A stretch of 36,603 bases of DNA from Caulobacter sp. (GTDB lineage: Bacteria > Pseudomonadota > Alphaproteobacteria > Caulobacterales > Caulobacteraceae), in NCBI GenBank assembly GCA_017744495.1, contig JAGIBE010000217.1, forward strand, positions 1-36,603. The letters run 5' to 3'. This document shows positions 14,610 to 21,887 of this stretch, one piece after another. Every line of letters begins with the position of its first letter. Within the stretch, counting starts at the first letter, position 1. The translations under genes and the position numbers were made by a program. Below the pieces are notes generated by a model. The model was not told where the DNA came from. It did no database searches and was given only the letters and a program-made list of their open reading frames with translations.

Positions 14610-15083
14610 ATGGCCAAGCAGCACGACTACACCTGCCTGATCGAGTGGACCGGCGACCGGGGCGACGGCACGCGGACGTATCGCGGCTACGACCGCACCT
14701 GGAACATCGCCACGCCCGGCAAGCCGGTGGTCAACTGTTCCAACGACCCGCTGCTGGGCGGCGACCCGACGCTGCACAATCCCGAGGACCTGCTGCTGTC
14801 GTCGCTGAGCGCCTGCCACATGCTGTGGTACCTGCACCTGGCCTCAAACGCGGGCATCGTGGTCAAGGGCTATCGCGACCAGCCGATCGGCGTGGGCGAG
14901 AGCACGCCCGACGGCGCGGGCCGCTTCCTAAGCGCGACGTTGAAGCCCCACATCCTGGTCGAGCGCGGCGCTGACCTGGCCAAGGCCGACGCGGTCCACC
15001 ACGAGATCCATAAGGTCTGCTTCATCGCCCGCTCGGTGAATTTCCCGGTCGACTACGCGGCGACCTACGAAGAGATCGACTGA
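14610..15083 (+). CDS. OsmC/Ohr-family peroxidase
   Basis: A 157-residue OsmC-superfamily protein. The two redox cysteines are Cys69 in LSACHMLWYLH and Cys137 in HKVCFIARSVN. The NPEDLLLSSLSACH motif and GYRDQPIGVGE are family features. It reduces organic hydroperoxides, with lipoylated or other dithiol partners in known members. The AGCAGAGGAG site upstream is good. The gene ends just before a strong terminator (15090-15120). Its position after MaoC and DUF1272 genes suggests a loosely co-transcribed group, but a role in that group is unclear. Confidence 0.92.
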   Translation: MAKQHDYTCLIEWTGDRGDGTRTYRGYDRTWNIATPGKPVVNCSNDPLLGGDPTLHNPEDLLLSSLSACHMLWYLHLASNAGIVVKGYRDQPIGVGESTPDGAGRFLSATLKPHILVERGADLAKADAVHHEIHKVCFIARSVNFPVDYAATYEEID

Positions 15084-15089
15084 CACGAC

Positions 15090-15120
15090 AAAGGCCGCGG
15101 GATCGCTCCCGCGGCCTTTT
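15090..15120 (+). terminator. Rho-independent terminator of the OsmC gene
   Basis: AAGGCCGCGGGA pairs with TCCCGCGGCCTT around a short loop, followed by TTTT, 6 bases after the OsmC stop. The complementary A-run on the left allows use from the opposite strand for csbD too. Confidence 0.9.
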
Positions 15121-15142
15121 CAGTTCGGCTGTGAGATCAAGC

Positions 15143-15325
15143 CTAGTGCTTGATCGCGTCGCCGATCTTGTCCTGGGCCTTGCCGACCTTGTTCTGGACG
15201 TCGCCCTTGGCCTTCTGGGCCGCGCCCTCGGCTTCGAGACGTTCGTTGTCGGTCGCCTTGCCGGCGGCTTGCTTGACGGCGCCGGCGGCTTTGTCGACAG
15301 CGCCTTCCACACGATTGGTGCTCAT
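15143..15325 (-). CDS. CsbD-family general stress protein
   Basis: A 60-residue CsbD-like protein: MSTNRVEGAVDKAAGAVKQAAGK then EGAAQKAKGDVQNKVGKAQDKIGDAI. It is small, highly charged, alanine/lysine-rich and probably helical or disordered. CsbD proteins are induced under general stress; the molecular role is not established. A GGAG site lies upstream of the ATG. A near-perfect EcfG-type promoter lies 37-61 bases upstream (15362-15386), which agrees with stress induction. It converges with the OsmC gene. Confidence 0.93.
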   Translation of the reverse strand: MSTNRVEGAVDKAAGAVKQAAGKATDNERLEAEGAAQKAKGDVQNKVGKAQDKIGDAIKH

Positions 15326-15361
15326 GACTTTGGCTCCTGCTGGATTTGAAGTCCCCCTAGA

Positions 15362-15386
15362 AACGGGAGGCTCGAACGCAGGTTCC
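15362..15386 (-). promoter_or_regulatory. EcfG/SigT-type promoter of csbD
   Basis: On the minus strand GGAAC (15386-15382) is followed after exactly 16 bases by CGTT (15365-15362). This is the consensus for the alphaproteobacterial general-stress sigma factor EcfG (SigT in Caulobacter). The predicted transcript would start near 15355, about 30 bases before the csbD start. The promoter lies between csbD and the end of the serine protease gene. Confidence 0.75.
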
Positions 15387-15411
15387 TGTGTCGCCTAACC
15401 TACAGAAAGCC

Positions 15412-16266
15412 CTACCGAGAGACGGCCATTTCGGTGGCCGACACCGCCGCGCCGGCTTGGTTGGCGGCCTGGGTGGACGGCCCGGCCGGCGCGGCCGGCT
15501 TGGCCTGGATCAGCGGCGCACCCGCCGTCTTGTCCAGCTGAGCGACGGTCTCGCGGATGTACTTGGCGTGGGTGACGATGCCGATCTCCAGGCGCTCGCC
15601 CGACAACTCGACTTGCTGGGTCAGCATGCCGGCCACGAACTGCACCTCCTGGCTCTCGGTCGAGCCCGGCCGGCGGCGCGCGCCCTCGGCCATGAACACC
15701 GGGCCGCCCGAATTGCCGGGGAACACCGAGAAGTCCATCAGGAAGGTCGGAAACACGCTGGCGGGGGCCAGCGGGTAGGACGCCACTCGGCCAGAGCGCA
15801 GGATCGGGAACCCGGCGGGGTTGGCCGACAGGCCGCGCGGGAAGCCCAGGGCCATCATCTCGTCGCCCGGCCCCAGGCCGTACTTGTTGAAGGTGTCGTC
15901 CTGGGCCAGCCAGGCCAGGGGGATCGCCGCCTTGGCGAACTCCGGCGGGGCCTCGACCTCGATGGCGGCGACGTCGCGGGTGGGATGCTTGACCCACAGC
16001 GGATGGTCGCCGTCGCGGATCTTCAGCGTGTGGGGATCGTAGCGCCACACGCCGTCGGCGCTCTGGATGCGGTAGCCGATCTTGGCCGAGACGCCCGGCA
16101 TCTTGTCGAACACATGGCCGGCGGTGACCAGGATGGTGCGCGGGCGGCCGTCGGGCGTCGGGTCCTCGATCAGGAAACCGGTGCCCACGGTGCGTGATCC
16201 GTCGCCGAGCGGCTGTTCCAGCTGCACGGTCGCCTGGATCAAATCGACCGACAGGTCCCAAGCCAT
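15412..16266 (-). CDS. Trypsin-like serine protease (S1 family)
   Basis: A 284-residue trypsin-fold protein with a full catalytic triad: His51 in LVTAGHVFD, Asp98 in HPTRDVAAIEV, Ser186 in VFPGNSGGPVF. No signal peptide is visible (MAWDLSVDLIQATVQLE), so it may be cytoplasmic, or the true exported form may be unknown. There is no PDZ domain, unlike DegP proteins. The C-terminal part (about 235-284) is alanine/proline-rich and probably disordered. Substrate unknown. It is divergent from oligopeptidase B, with about 105 bases between, and lies upstream of csbD on the same strand. Confidence 0.88.
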   Translation of the reverse strand: MAWDLSVDLIQATVQLEQPLGDGSRTVGTGFLIEDPTPDGRPRTILVTAGHVFDKMPGVSAKIGYRIQSADGVWRYDPHTLKIRDGDHPLWVKHPTRDVAAIEVEAPPEFAKAAIPLAWLAQDDTFNKYGLGPGDEMMALGFPRGLSANPAGFPILRSGRVASYPLAPASVFPTFLMDFSVFPGNSGGPVFMAEGARRRPGSTESQEVQFVAGMLTQQVELSGERLEIGIVTHAKYIRETVAQLDKTAGAPLIQAKPAAPAGPSTQAANQAGAAVSATEMAVSR

Positions 16267-16372
16267 CTAAGCCCTCACGCCCCCGGATTCACTCTACACG
16301 CGGGTCAGTTTGACCAGCGCCCTCTAGGCGCACAAGTTGGCGTTCTGACGCATCTCGGGGGAAAAACTGACC

Positions 16373-18565
16373 ATGAACCGGCGCAAAATGATGACGAGCG
16401 CGGCGGCGGTCATTACGTCGGTGTCGGCAATCCGCCCCGAGAACGCCCTATCCGAGAGCATGATGCCCGAGTCGCCTAAACCTGTCCCACCTGCCGCACC
16501 CAAGCACCCCAAGCGCATCGAGCAGCTGGGCCGCGTCCGCGTCGACGACTACGCCTGGATGAAGGATGACAACTGGCAGAAGGTCCTGCGCGACCCCACG
16601 CTGATCAAGGCCGAGGTCAAGGACCACCTGACCGCTGAGAACGCCTATGTGAAGGCCGTGCTCGCCTCGACCGAGGCGCTGCAGACGGCGATGTTCGAGG
16701 AGATGAAGGGCCGCATCAAGGAGGACGACGCCAGCGTCCCCGCACCGGACGGTCCGTGGGAGTACTATTCCCGCTTCGATATCGGCGGCCAGCATCCGAT
16801 CTTCTGCCGCCGACCGAAGGGCAAGACCGACGGCGAGGAGATCCTGCTGGACTGCGACGCCCTGGCCAAGGGCAAGGCTTACAGCCAGGTCAGCGCCGCC
16901 GACCATAGCCCCGACCACAAGCTGTTCGCCTATGCCGAGGACGCGCAAGGCTCGGAGGTCCACCACATCTACGTGAAGGACCTGGCCACCGGCGAGGTCC
17001 TGAAGGAGCCCGTCGAGAGCAGCACCGGCGACTTCGCCTGGTCGCCCGACTCGCAGTGGCTGTTCTGGACCCACCGCGACGACAACGGCCGTTCGGACAA
17101 GATCTACCGCCGTCCCGCCCGGGGCGGTCTGAAGGACGACCTGCTGGTCTATGACGAGCCCGACGACGGCTTCTTCGTCAGCGTCGGGACCACCAGCTCT
17201 GACGCCTTCATCACCATCAGCGCCGGCGATCACGAGACGTCGGAAACCCTGCTGATCCCTGCGGCCGATCCGACCGCCGAGCCGAAGGTCGTCGAGCCGC
17301 GCACCGTGGGCCTGCGTTATTCGGTCGAGCACTGGGACGGCCGCTTCGTCATCCTGACCAACGCCGACGAGGCCATCGATTTCAAGCTGGTCGAGGCCCC
17401 GGTGGCGACGCCCGGCCGCGCCCACTGGAAGGACTTCGTCCCCCACAAGCCGGGCTGCTTCATCACGGGTCTCGCCGCCTACAAGGACCACCTGGTCCGG
17501 GTCGAGCGGGTCAACGCCAACACCCGCATCGTCATCACCGACCGCGCCACCAAGGCCGAGAAGCCGATCGTCATCGACGAGGAGGCCTATGTCCTGAGCC
17601 TGGAGGGCGGCTACGAGTTCGACACCCCGGTGATGCGCTATGTCTACCAGTCGCCGACCACGCCCCGGCAGTGGTTCGACTATGACATGGCGACCGGCGG
17701 CAAGACGCTGCGCAAGACCCAGGAGATCCCGTCCGGCCACGATCCGGCCAAGTACGTGACCAAGCGGCTCTACGCCAAGGCTCCGGACGGCGCCGAGGTG
17801 CCGATCACCGTGCTGATGAAGAAGGACGTCAAGCTGGACGGCGCCGCGCCCCTGCTGCTGTACGGCTACGGCAGCTACGGCATGTCGATGGATCCGTCGT
17901 TCTCGATCCGCAATCTCAGCCTGGTGGACCGCGGCTGGATCTGGGCCACGGCCCACATCCGCGGCGGCTCGGAAAAGGGCTACGGCTGGTTCCTGGACGG
18001 CCGCAAGTTCAAGAAGAAGAACACCTTCACCGACTTCATCGCCTGCGCCGAGCACCTGCACGCGGCCGGCTACGGCGCCAAGGGCCGGACAGTGGCGTAC
18101 GGCGGTTCGGCCGGCGGCATGCTGATGGGCGCGATCACCAACCTGCGGCCCGACCTGTGGAGCGGGATCATCGGGGCGGTGCCGTTCGTCGACGTGCTCA
18201 ACACCATGAGCGACACCTCCCTGCCCCTGACCCCGCCCGAGTGGCCCGAATGGGGCAATCCGCTGGAGGACAAGGAAGCCTACGACTACATCGCCAGCTA
18301 CTCGCCCTATGACAACGTGACGGCCAAGGACTATCCGGCCGTGCTGGCCACCGGCGGCCTGTCGGACCCGCGCGTCACCTATTGGGAACCCGAGAAGTGG
18401 ACCGCGAAGCTGCGCGAACACACGACCAGCGGCGCCCCGATCCTGCTCAAGATCAACATGGAGGCCGGCCACGGCGGCGCTTCGGGCCGTTTCGACTTCC
18501 TCAAGGAGATCGCCCTGGATTACGCCTTCGCCGTCTGGGCGGTCGAGAAGGGTTGGACGGCGTGA
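16373..18565 (+). CDS. ptrB: Oligopeptidase B (prolyl oligopeptidase family S9A)
   Basis: A 730-residue two-domain serine peptidase: N-terminal beta-propeller (about 45-440) and C-terminal alpha/beta-hydrolase. Catalytic residues are Ser579 (YGGSAGGMLMG), Asp665 (GLSDPRVTYW) and His700 (EAGHGGASG). The RGGSEKGYGWFLDGRKFKKKNTFTDFI block and VPFVDVLNTM...PEWGNP are those of oligopeptidase B, which cuts short peptides after basic residues. The N-terminal 30 residues (MNRRKMMTSAAAVITSVSA) resemble a twin-arginine or Sec leader, unusual for a typically cytosolic enzyme. A start at a later Met (MMPESPKP) would remove it. A GGGG site precedes the first ATG. The GNAT gene overlaps its stop. Confidence 0.93.
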   Translation: MNRRKMMTSAAAVITSVSAIRPENALSESMMPESPKPVPPAAPKHPKRIEQLGRVRVDDYAWMKDDNWQKVLRDPTLIKAEVKDHLTAENAYVKAVLASTEALQTAMFEEMKGRIKEDDASVPAPDGPWEYYSRFDIGGQHPIFCRRPKGKTDGEEILLDCDALAKGKAYSQVSAADHSPDHKLFAYAEDAQGSEVHHIYVKDLATGEVLKEPVESSTGDFAWSPDSQWLFWTHRDDNGRSDKIYRRPARGGLKDDLLVYDEPDDGFFVSVGTTSSDAFITISAGDHETSETLLIPAADPTAEPKVVEPRTVGLRYSVEHWDGRFVILTNADEAIDFKLVEAPVATPGRAHWKDFVPHKPGCFITGLAAYKDHLVRVERVNANTRIVITDRATKAEKPIVIDEEAYVLSLEGGYEFDTPVMRYVYQSPTTPRQWFDYDMATGGKTLRKTQEIPSGHDPAKYVTKRLYAKAPDGAEVPITVLMKKDVKLDGAAPLLLYGYGSYGMSMDPSFSIRNLSLVDRGWIWATAHIRGGSEKGYGWFLDGRKFKKKNTFTDFIACAEHLHAAGYGAKGRTVAYGGSAGGMLMGAITNLRPDLWSGIIGAVPFVDVLNTMSDTSLPLTPPEWPEWGNPLEDKEAYDYIASYSPYDNVTAKDYPAVLATGGLSDPRVTYWEPEKWTAKLREHTTSGAPILLKINMEAGHGGASGRFDFLKEIALDYAFAVWAVEKGWTA

Positions 18566-19116
18566 GCGACGTGAAGATCCGCCCCTCGACGGACGCCGAC
18601 CTGGCGGCCATCACCGCCATCTACGGCTGGAACGTGCTGAACGGCCTGGGCACCTTCGAGGAGGTCCCGCCGGACGAGGCCGAGATGGGCCGCCGACGCG
18701 CCGCCTTCCTGGCCAAGGGGCTGCCCTACCTCGTCGCCGAGCAGGACGGCGTCGTGCTGGGCTACGCCTATGCCGGTCCGTTCCGCCTGCGGGCGGCCTA
18801 TCGCTACACGGTCGAGGACAGCGTCTATGTCGGCCCCGACGCCGTGGGCAAGGGCGTGGGCAAGGCCCTGCTCTCGGCCCTGATCGCCGCCTGCGAGGCC
18901 CTGGGCCTGCGCCAGATGTGCGCGGTGATCGGTGACAGCGGCAACGCCGCCTCGATCGGCCTTCACGCCTCGCTGGGCTTCGAGAAAAAGGGCGTCTTCC
19001 CCGACATGGGCTACAAGTTCGGCCGCTGGGTGGACTTGGTCTGGATGCAGCGCCCGCTGAACGGCGGCGGGACGCGGGAACCGGACGCGCCAGGCATGGA
19101 GCTGAGCGGGGTGTGA
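18562..19116 (+). CDS. GNAT-family N-acetyltransferase (phosphinothricin acetyltransferase-like)
   Basis: A 184-residue GNAT protein. IRPSTDADLAAITAIYGWNVLNGLGTFEEVPPD matches the N-terminus of Pat/Bar-like enzymes. The acetyl-CoA loop is EDSVYVGPDAVGKGVGKALL, followed by GDSGNAASIGLHASLGFEKKG. It probably acetylates an amino acid or amine, such as methionine sulfone or phosphinothricin-like compounds. The GTG start overlaps the oligopeptidase B stop (GTGA), so translation is coupled. The C-terminal tail beyond MQRPL (about 20 residues) is extra and probably unstructured. Confidence 0.87.
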   Translation: MSDVKIRPSTDADLAAITAIYGWNVLNGLGTFEEVPPDEAEMGRRRAAFLAKGLPYLVAEQDGVVLGYAYAGPFRLRAAYRYTVEDSVYVGPDAVGKGVGKALLSALIAACEALGLRQMCAVIGDSGNAASIGLHASLGFEKKGVFPDMGYKFGRWVDLVWMQRPLNGGGTREPDAPGMELSGV

Positions 19117-19157
19117 GGTCGCCGCGAGCGCACTCCCTTCTGAAAACGGAGAGATTT

Positions 19158-19586
19158 ATGCCGGTCATGTTCAGACCGCTGGTTCGCTATGCGGACTTCC
19201 TCGGCAGGTCGAGGCGGTCCGAGTTCTGGCTGTTCTATCTGCTGAACTTCCTGGTCACCGCCGGCTGCGTGGTCGGTGGGCTGATCGTCGAGAGAACGAC
19301 TCCGCTTCCCGGCGACGCGATCGGCTTCTGGCTCCTCAACCTGCTCTATCTGGCCACCATCGTGCCCTGGCTCGCCGTCTTGGTTCGCCGCCTGCATGAC
19401 ATCGACAAGTCGGGTTGGTGGGGGCTGACAGCGCTCATTCCATTCGGCATCGTCGTTCTGATCACCTTCCTCGTTCGCGAGGGCGTGAGCGGACCCAATC
19501 GATTTGGTCCCGATCCCAAGGCGGTCCTGATCGATAGCGGCCACGACGCCGAACCTGGACGCCTTGTTCCGGACTCCCTACCCTAA
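19158..19586 (+). CDS. DUF805 membrane protein
   Basis: A 142-residue protein with about three membrane helices. It has the DUF805 features RYADFLGRSRRSEFWLFYLLNF and VRRLHDIDKSGWWGL, and a short GPNRFGPDPK motif near the end. Function is unknown; such proteins are inner-membrane components. I start it at the ATG at 19158, preceded by GGAGAG, since the longer frame from 19113 lies in the end of the GNAT gene. The next gene follows after only 4 bases. Confidence 0.85.
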   Translation: MPVMFRPLVRYADFLGRSRRSEFWLFYLLNFLVTAGCVVGGLIVERTTPLPGDAIGFWLLNLLYLATIVPWLAVLVRRLHDIDKSGWWGLTALIPFGIVVLITFLVREGVSGPNRFGPDPKAVLIDSGHDAEPGRLVPDSLP

Positions 19587-19590
19587 GCTC

Positions 19591-19935
19591 ATGCGCGGTC
19601 TTCGCACCCTGTTGCTGATCCTCGTCGCGGCGGTCTTCGCCGTGGGCGGGCCGCTACGCGCCCTGCCCTGCCATGCGGAGCCAGCCGCGCCGCCGCCGTG
19701 CCACGAGATGGCGGACATGATCGGCATGGCTCACGACAAGGCCCCGGCCCACAAGAACCGCCCCGACGCCATGCCGCTGAGCTGCTGCGCCGGCTGCTTG
19801 CCCGCCTCGGTTCGTGACGCCGCGCCCGTGCTCGCCCCGAGCGCCGTCGTCCGCGTCGCCTTCACGCCGCTCAGCCAGGCCTTCGACGGCCTGAGCCCCG
19901 CGCCCGATCACGGCCCGCCCAGACCCCTCGCCTGA
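19591..19935 (+). CDS. Cys/His-rich secreted protein, possibly metal-binding (CopL-like)
   Basis: A 114-residue protein with an N-terminal hydrophobic export segment (MRGLRTLLLILVAAVFAVGG). The mature part has five cysteines in CH...CHEM...CCAGC (Cys27, 37, 65, 66, 69), with nearby histidines and methionines. The arrangement suits binding of Cu(I) or another soft metal, and it resembles CopL/DUF2946-type small proteins near copper genes. The ATG at 19591 is chosen; the frame from 19564 would overlap the DUF805 gene. It precedes the outer-membrane protein at 19996, supporting a metal-related pair. The family is uncertain. Confidence 0.65.
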   Translation: MRGLRTLLLILVAAVFAVGGPLRALPCHAEPAAPPPCHEMADMIGMAHDKAPAHKNRPDAMPLSCCAGCLPASVRDAAPVLAPSAVVRVAFTPLSQAFDGLSPAPDHGPPRPLA

Positions 19936-19941
19936 AGCCTT

Positions 19942-19960
19942 CCGCGCGGTCGCCGCGCGG
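19942..19960 (+). other. Intercistronic GC-rich hairpin
   Basis: CCGCGCGG-TCG-CCGCGCGG is a perfect 8-base-pair hairpin between the Cys-rich protein gene and the outer-membrane protein gene. There is no T-run, so it more likely affects RNA stability or relative expression than ends transcription. Confidence 0.5.
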
Positions 19961-19995
19961 ATCACACTCCCTCTTGCTTCAGAAAGGTCGGTCCG

Positions 19996-21321
19996 ATGAC
20001 CACCCAGATTTTCCGCGCATGGCTGCTGGCCGGCGCGACCTTCGCCGCGAGCCTGTCGCTCGCTACACCCGTGCTCGCCCAGGAACACGACCATTCCGGC
20101 CACGACATGGGACTATTCGACGAAGAGCGGGCCACGATGGCCGTTGACGCTGAAACCCTTGGCGCCCCCATGCTCATGCACAGCCCCTTGGGCAGCTACC
20201 GCATGGCCCGCGACGCCTCCGGAACCAGCTGGCAGCCCGACGCCTCGCCGCACGACGGGATCATGACTCACACCGACAGCGGCTGGATGCTGATGGGCCA
20301 TGCCCTGTTCAACGGCGTCTATGACAGCCAGGGCGGGCCGCGCGGCGGCGACAAGGCCTTCCTGGCCGGCATGGTGATGGGCATGGCCCAACGCGAGGTC
20401 GGCGATGGAACGCTGGGCTTCAAGGCCATGCTCAGCCCAGACCCGTTCATGGGCAAGAGCGGCTATCCGCTGCTGCTGGCCACGGGCGAGACGGCCGACG
20501 GCGAGCATCCGCTGGTCGACCGCCAGCATCCACACGACCTCTTCATGGAGCTGTCGGCCAGCTACAGCCGGCCGCTGGGCGGCGGTTTCGACGGCTATCT
20601 CTACGCCGGCTTGCCGGGTGAGCCGGCCTTCGGTCCGCCGGCCTTCATGCACCGCCAGGCCGCCCTGGACAGTCCCGAGGCCCCAATCACCCATCACTGG
20701 TTCGACTCGACCCACATCACCTTCGGCGTGGTGACGGCCGGCGTATCGCGCGACAATTGGAAGATCGAGGCCAGCGCCTTCCGGGGGCGCGAGCCCGACC
20801 AGCACCGCTACGACATCGAGACAGGGCGGCTGGACAGCGTCGCCACCCGCGTCTCGTGGAACCCGACGCCGAACTGGGCCCTGCAGGCCAGCTGGGCGCG
20901 GATCAACAGCCCCGAGGCCCTGGAGCCGGACGACGACGAGGCCCGCACCTCGGTCAGTGCGCTCTATTCCCGGCCCTTCCGGGACAACGGCTCGGTCAGC
21001 GCCACCCTGGCCTGGGCCCGCAAGGACCGCATCCCCGGGGACGCCCTGCAGGCTTGGCTGTTCGAGGGCGCGGTCCAGCCCGACCAGCACTGGACCGTCT
21101 TCACCCGCGCCGAGCAGGTGGAGCAGGACGAGCTGGCCGGCCACCACGGCGGCGTGGCGACGGTGCGGAAGCTGTCGGTCGGCGCGATCTACGACGTGCC
21201 GCTGTCCGACAACGTCAAGCTGGGCTTCGGCGGCCTGGCCAGCGCCTTCGATGCGCCCGCATCCCTCGGCTATGACGATCCGACGGGCGGCATGGCCTTC
21301 GTGCGGCTGAAGATCGGCTAG
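19996..21321 (+). CDS. Putative outer-membrane beta-barrel protein of copper-locus type
   Basis: A 441-residue protein with a signal peptide (MTTQIFRAWLLAGATFAASLSLATPVLAQ). The mature N-terminus is His/Met-rich (EHDHSGHDMG, MLMHSPLGS, DGIMTHTDSGWMLMG). It contains HPLVDRQHPHDLFMELSASYSRPLG and many alternating aromatic strands up to the C-terminus, as in beta-barrels. Proteins of this type often sit beside CopA/CopB copper-resistance genes; that association is from memory. No efflux ATPase or multicopper oxidase is present here. It ends just before a bidirectional terminator and is convergent with mucR. Confidence 0.75.
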   Translation: MTTQIFRAWLLAGATFAASLSLATPVLAQEHDHSGHDMGLFDEERATMAVDAETLGAPMLMHSPLGSYRMARDASGTSWQPDASPHDGIMTHTDSGWMLMGHALFNGVYDSQGGPRGGDKAFLAGMVMGMAQREVGDGTLGFKAMLSPDPFMGKSGYPLLLATGETADGEHPLVDRQHPHDLFMELSASYSRPLGGGFDGYLYAGLPGEPAFGPPAFMHRQAALDSPEAPITHHWFDSTHITFGVVTAGVSRDNWKIEASAFRGREPDQHRYDIETGRLDSVATRVSWNPTPNWALQASWARINSPEALEPDDDEARTSVSALYSRPFRDNGSVSATLAWARKDRIPGDALQAWLFEGAVQPDQHWTVFTRAEQVEQDELAGHHGGVATVRKLSVGAIYDVPLSDNVKLGFGGLASAFDAPASLGYDDPTGGMAFVRLKIG

Positions 21322-21345
21322 GCCCCAGCTCAGAGGAGCCAAAGA

Positions 21346-21375
21346 AAAACCCCCGCCGTCACCGGCGGGGGTTTT
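21346..21375. terminator. Bidirectional terminator between the outer-membrane protein gene and mucR
   Basis: AAAACCCCCGCCG pairs with CGGCGGGGGTTTT around a short loop. A-run and T-run on both sides allow termination of both converging genes. It begins 24 bases after the outer-membrane protein stop. Confidence 0.9.
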
Positions 21376-21403
21376 GCTGGACAACGACCTTTGGAGGGTC
21401 GGA

Positions 21404-21832
21404 TCAGCCCTTGCGGCCGCGCGGAGCCTTGGCCTTGCGACCGCCTTGACCCAGGCCCAGGGCCTTGGCCATGGCCGAGCGGGCTTCGCTATAGGCCGGA
21501 GCGGTGGTGGGGTAGTCGTTCGGCAGACCCCACTTGGCCTTGTATTCGGCGACGGTCATGCCGTGGGTGGTCAGGTGACGCTTCAGCGTCTTGTAGGGCT
21601 TGCCGTCCTCGAAGCTGATCAGGGCGTCGGGCGTAATGCTGCGGCGGATTTGGGCCGGGGTAGCTTTCGTAACCGTTTCGACCGGAGCCGCTTCCGGAGA
21701 GCCAATACCGGCCAGAGCGTCGTGCGTCGCCCGGATCAGGGCCGGCAGATCGGAAACCGACGTGCTGTTATTGGCCACATAGTTGGCGACGATCTCGGCG
21801 GTGAGCTCGATCAGGGTAGCCTTGTCTTCCAC
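21404..21832 (-). CDS. mucR: Ros/MucR-family transcriptional regulator
   Basis: A 142-residue MucR. The N-terminal VEDKATLIELTAEIVANYVANNS oligomerisation region and the C-terminal SFEDGKPYKTLKRHLTTHGMTVAEYKAKWGLPNDYP DNA-binding domain are standard. The tail is basic (GRKAKAPRGRKG). In Caulobacter MucR proteins repress sciP and connect to CtrA-controlled cell-cycle and surface genes. The protein has no cysteine, so the C2H2 zinc site is not complete. I use the GTG at 21832, with GGAGAG 8 bases upstream, because the family N-terminus begins there. It converges with the outer-membrane protein gene and is followed by a terminator. Confidence 0.93.
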   Translation of the reverse strand: MEDKATLIELTAEIVANYVANNSTSVSDLPALIRATHDALAGIGSPEAAPVETVTKATPAQIRRSITPDALISFEDGKPYKTLKRHLTTHGMTVAEYKAKWGLPNDYPTTAPAYSEARSAMAKALGLGQGGRKAKAPRGRKG

Positions 21833-21849
21833 GTGGGTCTCTCCGGTGG

Positions 21850-21887
21850 GTATTTGACTTGGAAATACACCCGCCTCGTCGAAATAC
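21850..21887 (-). promoter_or_regulatory. Repeated AAATAC/GTATTT motifs upstream of mucR
   Basis: GTATTT (21850-21855) is inverted as AAATAC (21863-21868), and AAATAC recurs at 21882-21887. All lie in the leader or promoter region of mucR, 18 bases and more upstream of its GTG. MucR proteins bind AT-rich sites with TpA steps and usually repress themselves; these are the best candidates here. Binding is not demonstrated. Confidence 0.4.

Noticed and set aside
16448..18472. A 674-residue minus-strand open frame
   Set aside because: It is antisense to oligopeptidase B with its intact triad, and has the composition of a shadow frame.
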